Both the position numbers and the translations under genes were made by a program. The notes under the pieces are model-generated. The model was not told the DNA's origin, made no database searches, and worked only from the letters and a program-made list of their open reading frames with translations. 64,000 nucleotides of DNA, from contig CM065392.1 of the NCBI GenBank assembly GCA_033060915.1, positions 18,134,501 through 18,198,500 on the forward strand, given 5' to 3'. Origin of the DNA: Euryodendron excelsum (lineage: Eukaryota > Streptophyta > Magnoliopsida > Ericales > Pentaphylacaceae). This document shows, piece by piece, positions 1 through 11,229 of this stretch; within the stretch, counting starts at the first letter, position 1; each line of letters opens with the position of its first letter.

Positions 1-1191
1 ATAATATGAAACAACTTGAGTTTCTTGGAACTCTTGTCCTGGAATAGATATGGATGCATGAGCATAATAGAAGTGAATATATAGGCAGCATGATAACAAT
101 AAATGAATGGTTTAGAAGACTCCCTTCTTGTCTTGCTTTTGCCTTCAGTTTTCTTGGTACTGGGAGATTGGGGGGGGGGGGGGGGATAGAATATAAGATA
201 CAAAAGATAAGTTAGTGTCTTGATTTGAAAGTTTTTATACAATGTATGTCCTAGGGGTGCCCCTGCCCTTCGAGGGGGAGACTAAGCATGATGCTTTTTT
301 TTTTTGCTCACTTTTTAGAGATAGGAGGCTGCCCCTGTATGCAAATACCATATCTGTATATGGAATCATTCATGCATTCATCCATTGAAATAAAGAAAAA
401 GTAGTAACCTATTCATTGAATTTGAGCTTGAGTACATGTAATTGAAGTACATTGTAATAGGGGGAGGGGGAACATTTTCCTTGGGACATCCACCTATCTA
501 CTTTTACATTTGAAATTCTAAACTACTCTTGAGTTTTTGGATTCGCCTTCTTTGATAGAGGTCAGTGAGAGACCTTGTTCCTAGATTGCCCCTCGTTTTT
601 TTAGCAACCCTATCTCCACGAGTAGAGGGGGACTGGGGCCCCTCTTTATGGGATGACTTGAGATTTATGCCATGAGTCCTTAGGGTTGCGGGGGAATCCT
701 TAGGATTTTGGTAGGTTTCATGTAAAGGAGAGTGAGCTTGGTGTCCCTCTCTATGGGTTGATCATATACATGAGAATACATTGAGTTATTTTAGAACTTT
801 GGTCTCGAAATAGAGTATTGAATGCATGTACATATATACAAGAGTATAAGGAGAAATAGTGCAATATCAAAATAAACATACATGCACGAACATTTATACA
901 ATCATTATAACAGAAGGAATAGACAAAAATAAAGGGAAGTAAAGCGGTTGCACCTTCCTCTATGATTTTGAAATCGACCCGTGTGTCTTAAATTGGATAG
1001 AGGTTTGGCTATGCACAGGTTTCTACATGAGCATGAGGTCGAGGGTTTACTAATGCTTCCTAAGAAGGCTTAGCTCCCGGATTTTCAAACCTAGGCTCAC
1101 TCCCTGAGGTGATGTCATGATCGGTTGGTGATCAAGAGGCTGTAGGCTAAGATACTGACACAACATCCTCCTATAACCAATATTCTGTTCT

Positions 1192-1209
1192 CCTTTCTAA
1201 CTAGAAAGG
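1192..1209 (-). other. Leader palindrome, copy in element A
   Basis: Perfect inverted repeat with arms CCTTTCTA / TAGAAAGG around a 2-nt centre. The equivalent in element D (42209-42226) has arms CCCTTCTA / TAGAAGGG, so both arms have changed together. It lies between primer site and gag, where retroelement RNAs often carry dimerisation or packaging stems; that role is inference. Confidence 0.5.
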
Positions 1210-1588
1210 GCGTAACCAGATAAAGAATGCAAATATACAAATGCAAGTGCATGTGCAGTGTATGTGTGAAATTTTAAAAAATAGAGGAAAGGGCCCAATA
1301 ACTCCCATCCATCCTGTCATTCATGGCAGTTTATATAGACAATAAAAATAAATATGAACATGGTTCACCTACAAAATAAAATGCAAAAAGTCAGTACTTT
1401 GATAACAAACTTAATGTAAGATAGAATGATTGAATATGAATTGAATTCATGTGATGGCATGTTTTTGAAAACAACTTTAAAAATTTTGATTTTGAAAACT
1501 TTGAAGTGGATAGAATTAGATAAATTAATTAAAGATTCCAGATGTGTGATGGGTGAAAAGACATGATAACGGCCTAACCCTCTAAGCA

Positions 1589-1606
1589 TCCCCAGTGGAG
1601 TCGCCA
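1589..1606 (-). promoter_or_regulatory. Primer binding site (PBS) of element A
   Basis: The minus strand reads TGGCGACTCCACTGGGGA two bases after the LTR end ...GACA. A sequence starting TGG at this spot is complementary to a tRNA 3' CCA end and primes minus-strand DNA synthesis. Ogre-type elements usually use tRNA-Arg; I did not assign the isoacceptor from sequence. It fixes the element's orientation as minus. Confidence 0.85.
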
Positions 1607-1608
1607 GC

Positions 1609-2227
1609 TGTCGTGCCTTAATTTTTCTCACCTCGAGATGATATGTGGGAAACACACGATACTCTCGTTAGAACTCATCCACCTTGAAGGACGAGTGCAA
1701 CTGGGTTTGAATTGCAAATTGATTTGAATAAGGGTTTTTGAAAAAGATTTAGAGTTGCCACCTAACTTTGTTAAGGTGAGTTAGATCACCCAAAACTAAG
1801 TGCAATCTGAAGATTAAACATAGAATTTTTCAAAAAATTTTGAAAAACTTCCTCAAGAGAAGGTTTTCTCAAGAAAACAGGTTGTTTGGCAGCCGTAGGA
1901 AATATTGAAGTCCTTTTTGAAAATAACTCCATTTTTTGTCTTTAGAAAATAGTAATTCTTGGTTCGGAGGTTGGTTATGTATAAGGAAGATGTACTAAGT
2001 TATCACCTTATCCCGCCAATGTGTTACATACATGTCTTTTCACCATAATTTCACTCATTTAGAATTTTAGATTATCCAATATCCAATTATATCCATTTTG
2101 AGAATTTTAGAAAAAGGTTTTGGAAAAGGGAGTTGGAACTTTAAGAAGCTATCATTTGGACGTTGTTCAGGTGATGGGTCGAGATTCTAAGAAGCTAATT
2201 GCAAACCTAAAATAATAGTCTGGATGC
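1609..2227 (-). repeat. Element A 5' LTR, U5 end only
   Basis: Minus-strand LTR end (...GGCACGACA at 1609) next to the PBS. It carries the conserved U5 modules: terminal hairpin, PBS-like site, GGTTG/CAACC-type stem, and the GGTTGGTTAYGTRTA block. It stops abruptly at 2228 where the end of LTR B begins, so A's LTR was interrupted by insertion of element B. The missing start may be the fragment at 27115-28407. Confidence 0.8.
1674..1790 (-). other. Structured U5 end with PBS-like site (LTR A)
   Basis: Contains the terminal U5 hairpin (1674-1695), a PBS-like TGGCAACTCTA (about 1750-1760, minus), and the flanking hairpin with AGTTAGGT arm. The PBS-like site lies about 150 nt upstream of the true PBS. 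Confidence 0.55.
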
Positions 2228-2316
2228 TGTCGCGCCCCATTTTCGGACGCCGGGCCCTCCTTTCTTTTTTTTGGCCTGGGGGTGGGAATTTGGTACGGTG
2301 CTTTCTCGTTTGAACT

Positions 2317-2431
2317 CGTCCTTCTAGAAGGACGAATGCCATGGGGTTTGAATTTTTGAAATGGAATTGATTAGGGCTTTTTGAAAAGGTCTTTGGAGTC
2401 GCCACCTAACATATTTAAAGATGTGCTAGGT
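2317..2431 (-). other. Structured U5 end with PBS-like site (LTR B)
   Basis: Perfect 18-bp palindrome CGTCCTTCTAGAAGGACG (2317-2334). The minus strand reads TGGCGACTCCA at 2404-2394, identical over 11 nt to the start of element A's PBS. A flanking stem with arm TGTTAGGT precedes it. Confidence 0.6.
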
Positions 2432-2833
2432 CATTTACACCAAGTCAAACCCGAGGGTTAAACTTGGATTTTGGAAAAGATTTTTGAAAAACGTCCTCAT
2501 GAGAGGGTTTTAGGAGGTAGGGTTGTTTGACAACCCTAAAAATGTCAGAAGGCCTTTTTGAAAATTGACTTCATTTTTGGTCTTTGAAACAAAAATTCTT
2601 AAGTCTGGGGGTTGGTTACGTGTAGGGAAGATGTCTTCAGACTATCACCCTACCTCGCCCTTGCAGTACCTTTATGTCTAATCACCTTTTACTCACCTAA
2701 TTATGACTCACCAGTTACCTGTTTTCAATGTTATCCACTTAGAAAACTTTTGAAAATAAAATTTGAAGAAGAGTTTGAAAGAAGGAATTGAGTTTGAAAA
2801 ATAGTTATGGAATTGGGAATTTGGAACGGGTTG

Positions 2834-2914
2834 TGACCGCACCCCATGAAGGGTTGCCTATGTACCTCCTTAAAGAGGATCATGCCAGTCGTAGTTCGGA
2901 CAAGAGTCCGAAAG
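2834..2914 (-). other. Conserved double-hairpin block (LTR B)
   Basis: Minus strand: stem TTCGGAC / GTCCGAA with TCTT loop (7 perfect pairs), then about 45 nt later a second stem CCC / GGG around TTCAT, ending GGTGCGGTCA. Same order and spacing as in six other LTRs here. Confidence 0.65.
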
Positions 2915-3607
2915 AATTGAAATGTCGAAATGGGTCCTATTTCTAAAAATTTTTCTTTTCAGGAAAGTTTGAGTTTGAAAGTGTTTCCTTTTCAAGAAAA
3001 TTGTACTTTTGAAATGTTTCCTTTTTAGGAAGATTGGACTTGAAAATGTTTCCTTTTCAGGAAGATTTGATTTAATTTTGAAATGTTTCCTTTTCAGGAA
3101 GATTGAGATTTGAAAAAATTTTATTTGATTTGAAAAGATTGGGTTTTTGAAAATGTTTCCTTTTTAGGAAGATTTGATTTGATTTCGAAATGTTTCCTTT
3201 TCAGGAAGATTCAGATTTGAGAAGATTTGATTTTAAAAAAGGCAAGTTTGGATTGTTTCCAAAATGGAAGGAGTTAAATTAGATTTGAATTTGGAAGATT
3301 TGAAAAAGGAGCTATTTGAGGGATTTGAAATGGAAGGTTTTGATTTGATTGAAAAGGGAAGTTTGGAAAAGAAAAGTTTTGATTGATTTGGAAATTGAGG
3401 ATTTCGAGGGTTTGAAAATGGTATTTTGGCTTAAAAATGTAAGGTTTCCAAGTTGGCAAAAATAAGATTTTCCTAGAAGTGGACTTCTAGGGTTTAATAG
3501 ATATGAGTTTTGGAAATGGTTCGAAAATCGAGTCTTTTGAAAACATGTTTTAGGGCCGTCCAAAATCCTAACTTGGATTTTAGACATTCAAATGAATATC
3601 GCACTTT

Positions 3608-3770
3608 GCCTAAAGCCGTTTTAGCCATTGAAAGGCTAGAATCGCTTTAGGCTTGTGGCTTTGAAAAGTAATAAAGGCACAAAGCTAAAAATGTAGACCC
3701 TTTGGGTCCTTTTGAATGTCACACACTTCTCGAAAAAACCTTAGTCATGAAAAGACTAGGATCGTTCTGA
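3608..3770 (-). other. Tandem long hairpins in R-U5 (LTR B)
   Basis: First stem 3608-3652: 19-bp arms meeting at TAGCC / GGCTA with a 7-nt loop. Second stem about 3737-3770: the inner arms read TTAGTC / GACTAG, a compensatory change from AGCC/GGCT. A third, weaker copy follows near 3840-3870. Confidence 0.6.
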
Positions 3771-6120
3771 GACTAAGTTTTTGAAAAGGAGCAAATGTAG
3801 GCTAATAGAAGCCGTTTAAAATGTCAAACTTTTCTAGAAAAACCATAAGCATAAAGGGTTAGGATCCACCTAGAATTGTGGTTTTAAGAAAATTACTTTA
3901 AAAAATGGTTTTAAGGGGGAGAGGAATGACATGAATGCAAATGTAATTTGACAATAGTAACGGCATGAATCATACAAGGTTAGGTATCACCACATTGCAA
4001 GAGGGCCCTAAGGCCATGCCGTGAAGCAAGTGAGGGCCAAGAAGAGAGTCCCGATTGGTAATCTCCTCTTGTTCACTCTTGACATGTACTTAACGTCCGC
4101 TTGTTTTCAAGCATGTAAGAAAGGGGGTTTAGAGATAGGGGATTAAAAACGAGAAAAACCCAAGTGGGTTCGGAGGGAGAAGAGAAAGTGGGGGAGTTCG
4201 AAAAAGTAAAATAAGGATTACCTTGTCTCGTTACTTCTTTTTTTGGTGGAGGCTCGGGCCTTTGACTTAAGAAGGCTTTGGAAACTTCCAGGCAGTGAGA
4301 CGGACCTTCAGTAGAGCTCGAAAGCTAGGGCTTCAGGAGTTCGAACTGGAACTTGGCCAGCAGGATTGAGAGAGAGAGAGAAAAAGCTTCGGGAGCTGTC
4401 TGGAATAGAAGGGGGAGTTTCTAAAGAATTTTTTCAACCCAAAATAGTGTAGGGAGTGGTCTGTATTTATAGTGCAAAAAAGGGAGATAGGTGCGCCACT
4501 GTTAGTGGCGCATGGCCTAATCTTGGCCGTGCGCCACTACAAGTGGCACAGAGAAGTTTAATGCATGCTTAAAAAAAGGCTAGATATGGGGTTGGTTGAT
4601 TTGTAACTGATTCTAGGGGGTTATGTGCCACTATTAGTGGCGTATGGCTAAAGAATGGTCATGCTTCACTCAAAGTAGAGCAAGGAGGTTCTGGTTCAAA
4701 AAAGGAAGGTGCTGGACGGCGGGGCCCAGCTAGAAATGGAAAGGAATACTCTAGAAAGTGTCTGAGAGGTTGCCGGTTTGATCCCCAGAGCTTGTATATT
4801 TAAAGAGAGTGACTGGATGGCAGTCACCACATCCCGAGAGTTCTAGGGTTGACCAAGATTAATCGGGATTGACCGAAGTTGATTGGGGTTGACTGAGTTG
4901 ACCAGAGTTGACTAGGGTTGACCAGAGTTGATTGGGGTGTTGCCATTTTGATACCCAGAGCCGGTATGGTTTCTTAGGGCATTTGGGTGCATAAGGGCAA
5001 AGTGGTTATTTTGACCGAGGAACCTTCGGGAAAGGACTGGGGTTGACTGGATGGCATTGAACATATCGGACCGTCTAGGGACGACTCTCGAAGGTGGTCT
5101 TACTGTTTTGAGAACTTTGTACTTTCTCAAGGAGCGTGTCGGGCCTGTTGGGGGCAAAATGGTCATTTTTTACTGAGACAGGCTAGAGACGTCGTGGTGA
5201 CCGGTCTGGATCTGGTTTGGACTTCTGTGGGAGGAATTGGTACTTTCTCGGTGGACAGGCTTAAAACGGTCTTACCACCTTTGAGGGATAAACTTTCTCG
5301 AAGGTCGTGCTGGACTGGGATGACATTTCGTTCTTGAGGAATTTATGCTTTCTCAAAGAACGCGCCGAACTTGGACAGTCGTCCTTTCTTGAGGGGTTTG
5401 TGCTTTCTCAAAAAATGTACTAGATTAGCGGACATTTTACATTGGCGAGCTAGTAGGCGCCAGAAGTGAATCACTCTTCCATCTTGGGGATTTAGCTACT
5501 TTCTGGAGATGAGTGTGAAAGGGGCTATACTGATTTGAGAAATAAACCTTCTCCGTGATCGTGCCGTGCTGGATTGGATGGTCTTACCGTCAATGAGGGA
5601 TCAACTTTCTCGAATGAAGGGATAAATGGATTTGACTTTGGATTTGAATGGACTTATCGTCTTATGGAAGACGTACCGGTCTGGATTGGACTGACTAATG
5701 CAGCAGGGGTATTTTGGTCATTTTACCTCTAGTGGGCCCAATGAGTCCATGAGTGGCCAGATTGGATTGGATTGGATCTGGAAAGCCGGTTTGGACTTGA
5801 GTATGCTTGTGTTGGTTTGGAGGTGTTTTCAATCGGGCCGGAGATCGCCGAGTAGCCAAAATGGGGTGCTAACAGCTGCCCCTTTTTTTCTGTCTTTACC
5901 TGTTGAAGGCAGAAAACGATAAAGTTAGTATCCAATGCAGGTCGCGAGGTGGTCAGAGGGACTGAAGGTTTGAAATTTTTGAAAACTGGAGGTTGAAGCT
6001 TGAAAATGGGGCTAGGTGGCCATTTGAAACTGTTTTGGCGGGCGTAAGACGAAGGGGGGAGCGGACTGGGCTGTGTGCCACTCATAGTGGCGCTAAGTTT
6101 GATTTTCCCTGTGTGCTTCT

Positions 6121-6341
6121 ATGAGTGGCGCACGGCCTGCGGGTGTTTTTATATCAGTAGCTACGGGTTTTGGGATTTTGGCTTGGTTTTGTGAATTTTT
6201 GATATTTCTTTCAAAGCTCTTCGAGGCATTTCGCTTAGGCATTGTTGGGGAGTATTTGTGGAACACCAAGGAGTCACCAAGAAGTGACATCATCGCCAGA
6301 AAGTCGCTGCAGAAAAAGAAATCGCCAAAAAATTCTAAAAA
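6121..6341 (+). other. Antisense accessory-gene first exon, copy in element B
   Basis: Lies on the strand opposite to element B. It aligns with the exon regions of E and D and ends in AAAAA followed by GTAAGTTTTC (donor GT at 6342-6343). The downstream sequence GTTGATTT..ATGCG is shared with D. An open frame of 74 codons spans it, but the peptides of B, D and E do not resemble each other, so an untranslated exon is more likely than a coding one. The left boundary is not determined. Confidence 0.45.
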
Positions 6342-7053
6342 GTAAGTTTTCTTATTTTTAGTTGATTTCAATGCGTATATTTTCGTTTGAAGCATGTGTA
6401 TAGTGGAAATTGATGTCCTTGAATGTTTTGAACGCATCTATGGAGTTGTTTTTGTGTTTTGGTGATCATTTGAGTGAGTTTGTGTAGATTACCATGTTTT
6501 GAGACAGGGGTTTCCTGCAAGCTTAAAATAACTAGCAATTTGGGCACTGGGTAATGCGTTTCCTCTAATATTTTTCTGTAGGATGCCTTCGAAAATGTTT
6601 TGAGCAACTGTGTGAAATTTCATAATATTTTGAAAACAATTGTATTTTTTGATTTTTTAAAAATTAGAAAAATGTGGAAAATTGGGAAAAATTTAGAAAT
6701 AAATCCTAGGAGGGTTGGATTGTTGCTAGAAAATTCTAGGAATATTTTTAAAAGTTTTTGTGCATGTTTTTGGAAAACTTGTGAATTTCTTTGAAGGTGT
6801 TTGAAAAAAGGTTAGGAGATAGCCTTGGAATTTTTAGAAAAAAATAATGTTTGCCCGTCTATGCCTCGTGTTGGGCAGGTGGCAAGGTATTACATGGTTG
6901 GTGGCATTATGAATTTGTGGTTATGTGGCATTGTAGAGGCCTTTTACAAATGGGACTTTGTCTAGTTTTTCAAAAAATTTGGCACTTGTAATTTTTGTGA
7001 ACAGGTCGAGGGATAGGCTTTTGAAGGAAAAGACTTAGAAACTATCGAACTGG

Positions 7054-7153
7054 GACTTTTGAGGGAAAGCCCTAAGAAACCATAGGACCAGGGCTTTTGA
7101 GGGAAAGCCCTAAGGAACCATAGGACCTAGCTTTTCAAGGAAAGCCCTAAGGA
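7054..7153. repeat. About 38-bp tandem repeat
   Basis: Three units of the type CTTTTGAGGGAAAGCCCTAAG..CCATAGGACC begin at 7056, 7094 and 7131, directly left of the copia LTR remnant. Probably part of element B's interior, since D has a related GAGGGC..GCCTTTTTGG stretch there. No function proposed. Confidence 0.6.
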
Positions 7154-7331
7154 CTATAAATACAAATTCTCTAAAGCATTTAAAGGGGTAGATGTAAGAT
7201 CATAGAGGATATACATTAGATTTTCCAACATTCTTTGTTCTTCACTGCTATATTCTTCCATTCCTTTGCTGTGAGGTTATTGATTGAGCTGCAACTTGCA
7301 CATTTACTCTTTGTGAGAATAATCTTTCCAC
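7154..7331 (+). repeat. Copia 5' LTR, first remnant
   Basis: Matches the 3' LTR from its TATA box (26499) to about 26665. Homology begins at TATAAATA (7155-7162); the roughly 785 bp of U3 in front of the TATA box in the 3' LTR are missing here. The right end is target-site copy TCCAC (7327-7331) of solo LTR S1. Confidence 0.82.
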
Positions 7332-7404
7332 TGTCGCGCTCAGATTTTTCGCACTCGAGGAATACTTCCACAAGCGGAAAAAATGCTGTACTCTCTCGTT
7401 AGAA

Positions 7405-7519
7405 CTCACCCTCCTAGAAGAATGAGTGCGACTAGGTTTGAATTGAAAAATTGATTTGAATAAAGGGCTTTTGAAAAAGATTCGGAGTCGCCACCTAACT
7501 TGATTAAGGTGAGTTAGGT
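7405..7519 (-). other. Structured U5 end with PBS-like site (LTR S1)
   Basis: Terminal hairpin 7405-7426; PBS-like TGGCGACTCCG on the minus strand at 7493-7483 (10 of 11 identical to PBS A); flanking stem ACCTAACT / AGTTAGGT-type up to 7519. Confidence 0.6.
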
Positions 7520-8059
7520 CACCTAAAAACTAAGAATAATCCAAAGACTACACTTAGGGTTTTTGAAAAACGATTTTGAAAATATCTCCTCAAGAGAGGG
7601 TTTTTTAGGAAAATAGGTTGTTTGGCAACCTTTGAAAAACATTCAGCCCTTTTTTTTTGAAAAATAACTCCGTTTGGTCTTTGAAAACAGTGATTCTAGG
7701 TTCGGAGGTTGGTTACGTGTAGGGAAGACGCACTAAGCTATCACCCTACCCTGCCCTTTCGGTACCTACATGTCAATCTATCCTAGATTCACCTATGAGA
7801 GTCTTCAACTAACTATTGGCCAATCCTATCCACTTTGGAAAACGATGTTTAAAAAAAAACTAACATGATGCATGATATGCAAGTGGAATAGAAGAGAATT
7901 GAAAAATAGATTTGAAGAGATGGAATTGAAATTGGAAAGCTTGAAAATTTGGAAATAGAAATTTGAAATTGGAAGTTTGAAATAAATTGGAATTTGAGAT
8001 TTGAAAAGATTTTGGAAACCGCACCCATGAGGGTGGAATTGAAAGTTTGAAAAGTATTG

Positions 8060-8137
8060 TGACCGCACCTATGAAGGTTGCCTACGTATCCCTTTGGGGG
8101 AATCAGGTCAGTCGTAATTTGGACCGGAGTCCGATTG
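8060..8137 (-). other. Conserved double-hairpin block (LTR S1)
   Basis: The second stem here reads ACCT / AGGT around TCAT where other LTRs have ACCC / GGGT, a paired substitution. The first stem is CGGAC / GTCC-like around a changed loop. Confidence 0.6.
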
Positions 8138-8139
8138 AA

Positions 8140-9935
8140 AAGAGATTGATTTGAAGAGAGAGATTGGATTGGAAGAAAGAGATTGAATTGAAAATTGGAT
8201 TTGATTTGAAATTAGAAGAGGAGATTGAAAATTGAAATTGAGAAGATTGGACTTGCTTTGGAAAGATAGATTTTGGAAAGACTTGGTTTTGGAAAGATGG
8301 AGGTTTAGGAAACCTAGACTTGGGAAAGGTAGGAGACCTAGAAAAGACTTGAGATGTAGAAAGATTTGACTCGAATGTTAGACTTGGAAGATTTGGAAAG
8401 ATTGGATTCTAGGAAATGTTCGAATTAGGAAAGGCCCGTTTTAGGAAAGCGTCATTTTTAGAAAGTTTGAAATTAGGAAAGTTTTCATTTTAGGAAAGTT
8501 TCGTTTTAGGAAAGTTTTGAAATTGGAAAGCTTCGAGTTTAGAGAGTTTTCGAAAAAGGAATGGTTTTAAGATTAGAAAAGTTCCCAAATTAGGAAAGTT
8601 TTGAAAATCAGAAAGTTTTGCTTTAAGAAAGGTTTTGAAATAAGAAAGTGTTGAGTTTAGAAATGTTTTAAATTAAGAAAGTTTAGTTTAAGAAAGACTT
8701 AGAACTTAGAAAGTTTCAAGTTAAGAAAGTTTTGAATTTTGGAATGCTTTGAAAAAGGAAAGTTTTGAAAGTGGAAAAGTTTAGAAAACAAAGAAGTTTT
8801 GAAAATAAGAAAGTTCTGAGTTTAGAAAATTTTAGATTTGGAAAGATGTTGAAGTTTTGGAAAGTTTAGAATTTTGGAGAGATTTAGGTTTAGAAAGATT
8901 TAACTTCAGAAAGTTTCAGATTTAGAAAGTTTTGAATTTGGAAAGATTTGAAATTTGGAAAGTTTGAGATTTAGAAAGTCTTAAAGTTTTTTAGAAAATC
9001 TTGAGATTAGGAAAGGTTTGAGGTTAGGAAAAGTTTGAAAGCTTAGATTTGAAAAGTTAAGATTTGAAAAGGGGGTAGAATTAGGAAAGGGTTGAATTAG
9101 GAAATATTTGAAAGTTGAGTTTTAAAATTTAGAAAAGATTTTTATGTTCAAGTTTTGGAAACTTAAGGTTTAGGAAAGTGAAAGTTTAGGAAGGATTTGA
9201 ATTAAGAAAAAGTTGGGTTAGGACAGGATTGGATTTTGTTTCTAAAAGAAAAGTTTGATTTCGTTTCCAAAAACGGAGGATTGGATTTGGTTTCCTAAAC
9301 GGAAATATTTGATTTGGTTTCCTAAAGGGAAGATAGGACTTGGCAAGGATTTGGAAAGGGAGATTCTAGAAACCCTAGATTTGAAAAATTATAGTTTGAA
9401 CATAGAAAATAGGTTTTGGAAACATGTATAGTTTGCATGTGAAAACAAGAGGTTTTGGAAACATAGGTTTGGGGCAAAGTTTGAGAACCATGTTTTCGGG
9501 AAGAAAATTAGGGTTTCCTAATCGTGGGTTCTAGGGCTTGACTTGGGCTCCAAGGAAGGGGTTTTTGGAAAGTGCGTTTTTTGAAACAAAGGTTTTCTAG
9601 AAGGGAATCCTAGGGAGGAATTTCTAGAGGAAAGATTTGGAAAGAAAGTTTTTAGAAAGATTTTTGGAAAGAGTTTTTCTAGGAAGGTTTTTGATTGAAG
9701 ATTGTTGAAGATAGTTTTTGGAAAGATTTTTGGGGAACGTTTTTAGAGAGTAGATTTTGGGGAGAGGATTTTGGAAAGGAGTTGAAAAAGGGAGTTTTGA
9801 AAAATAGATTTTAGGAGGGAGTTTTTGAAAACAATTTTGGAGAGGAAAATTTTAGGAAAGTTTGTTGAAGAAGAGATTTTTAGGAAGAGGGATTTTTTGA
9901 AAAGAGAGTTTTTAGAAGGTATAAAAATATCTCAC
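8140..9935 (-). repeat. Purine/pyrimidine strand-biased tract of S1
   Basis: About 1.8 kb in which the plus strand is dominated by GAAAG, GAAAGTTT and TTAGGAAAG-type words, i.e. pyrimidine-rich in LTR sense. It is low-complexity with no fixed period. The same segment, in the same place between the double-hairpin block and the long hairpins, occurs in S2, S3, D and C. No coding capacity. Confidence 0.75.
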
Positions 9936-10092
9936 TTTCCTAAATCAATTCTAACCATAAGAGGGCTAGAACCACTTTAGGAAAGCAGTTTTGGAAAACA
10001 ATAAGATTTGAAAATATGGACCATATTAGTCACTTTTAATGTAACACTTTCCTAAAGCAACCCTAGCCATGGAAAGGTTAGAATCACCCTAG
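9936..10092 (-). other. Tandem long hairpins in R-U5 (LTR S1)
   Basis: Two inverted repeats, 9936-9986 and 10052-10092, each with arms of 17-22 bp and a 7-nt loop. In RNA sense nearly all arm mismatches are G-U pairs. Confidence 0.65.
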
Positions 10093-11229
10093 AATTGTGA
10101 TTTTGAAAACAAGTTTTTGAAAAAAAAATTTTGATGCAATTTTGAAAACAAGTTTGAAAACGAATTTTGAAAGATGCAAGACTATGATATGCACAATGCA
10201 ATTTGGGGTCGTGAATATACAAGGCTAAGACTTCACCACATAATCAAGGGGGCCGGACCCACGTGGTCTCTGGTTAGACTAGAAGAAAGCCCCCGACACG
10301 GTGACTCTCCAATAGCCCAATCCTACACATGGACCGGGAATCCCCTTGTTTCAAGCATGCAAAGAAAGGGGGGGAAAGAGATGGGGGATTAAAATAGGGA
10401 AAACCCAAGTGGGATAGGAGAGAGAAGAGAGAGGGGGGAAGTGCTGAAATTTAAATAGGGAGCCTACTGTATGTCTTGTTTATTTTGCGTGCCGTGCTGT
10501 CTTCGGTCTTCAGTCTTCGTCTTGATCTTCACCTTCAGTCTTCAAGAGGTGTCTTCAAGCTTTGGATTGCAGCTCCTCAAGTTTTCAAGGGATGGTTGAA
10601 GGCTAGTGTATGAGTGTATGGGGGTGTGTGTGAGTGTATAGGAGGCTAGGGTTTAGTGTATAGTGGCTAGGGTTTGGAAAACCTAAGGAGGCTAGGGTTT
10701 AGGAGGTGCTCGAGCTCTGTATATCGAAATATATGATTTTTAGGTTGAGTTTTTGGACCTTTTCACATCGAATGAGGCTTTGTGTTTATAGAGGTCGGAC
10801 AACACTGGCGCCTGTTGCAATGGCGCCAGGCCATTTTTTGGCTTGGTGCCACTACTAGTGGCACCAATCAATTAGGAAATGTTTAAGGTCGGCAAGCAAC
10901 GTATCTTTGACTAGATTTGGGCGCCTGTACTAGTGACTACCATGCAATTTCTAGCCTGGCTTCACTAGGAGTGGCTTCGGAAAGTCCGGGAATGATTTGA
11001 AGAAGCCGGGAATGACCCGGAAGGCCGAAAAGGAGCAGGAACACTTAAAATAGTGTCCTGGAGGTATTTGACTTGAAAAGTGAGGACAAGTTGTGTCGGA
11101 AAGGTTGACTGGGCCTTTAGGGGCAAAACGGTCAATCGGACCGGGAAACTGCCGAGACAAACTCGGACTGTCCCGGAAGAAGACTTGGGATCTGAAAACA
11201 TTATTTAGAATGTTCCTAGAGGTTTCCGG

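Larger units (their letters stand above)
1..1608 (-). mobile_element. Element A: 5' leader of a Ty3/gypsy (Tat/Ogre-like) element
   Basis: Read on the minus strand, this follows directly on the LTR end and primer site at 1609-1589 and runs out of the window. It matches the leader of element D (about 41813-43270) at many points, for example the start GAGGGTTAGGC, a leader palindrome (1192-1209), and the segment ending AAGACACTAACTT near the window edge. No gag reading frame is reached. There is a 16-G run at 170-185. Function as a leader (untranslated RNA before gag) is inferred from position. Short open frames here are not supported as genes. Confidence 0.8.
2228..5874 (-). repeat. Element B 3' LTR, complete
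   Basis: Minus-strand LTR of 3647 bp with TG...CA ends: it starts TGTTAGCACCCC at 5874, directly after a polypurine tract, and ends GGGGCGCGACA at 2228. TATAAATA lies at 4471-4464 (minus). Just upstream in U3 are repeated short palindromes of the type GCGCCACT..AGTGGCGC (4493-4550, 4622-4650). U3 also has about 10-bp GGTTGACC-type repeats (4840-4935). U5 has a purine-rich tract on the plus strand (2940-3330) and the hairpin modules. It is shorter than the 4.7-5.6 kb relatives in this window and lacks long tandem arrays. Open frames inside it are not coding. Confidence 0.88.
5875..7153 (-). mobile_element. Element B interior, 3' end with polypurine tract
   Basis: On the minus strand this ends in A-rich then G-rich sequence AAAAAAAGGGGCAGC (5889-5875), the polypurine tract that primes plus-strand synthesis, immediately before the LTR start. 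It matches element D's 3' interior (about 49500-50664) in order: a short region with GTGCCACT..AGTGGCGC palindromes (6070-6130), the antisense exon with splice donor, then the segment around 6360-6560. No pol domain is visible. It is cut at 7154 by the copia element. Confidence 0.75.

Noticed and set aside
170..185. 16-G run (and the 16-C run at 27070-27085) as a regulatory quadruplex
   Set aside because: Homopolymers of this length are prone to sequencing and slippage error; the copia 5' LTR has only 7 C at the same place.
3274..3587. Phe/Ser/Asn/Gln-rich open frames, also at 17563-17745, 33245-33448, 39270-39617, 40748-40945, 58341-58544 and 59458-59694
   Set aside because: They lie in the purine/pyrimidine-biased tracts of LTRs, where stops are rare by composition. 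Not conserved between LTR copies.
2223..5879. GATGC / GCTGC flanks as a target-site duplication making LTR B a solo LTR
   Set aside because: The right flank is a polypurine tract followed by element B interior, so B is a 3' LTR and the similarity is chance.
10174..10392. Open frame conserved between S1 and S2 (also 19704-19994) starting near MQDYDMHNAIWGREYTR
   Set aside because: It is antisense to the LTR, crosses a conserved non-coding block that reads the other way in S3, D5, D3 and C with frame breaks, and the proteins diverge by indels. Probably a conserved R-U5 sequence and not a gene.
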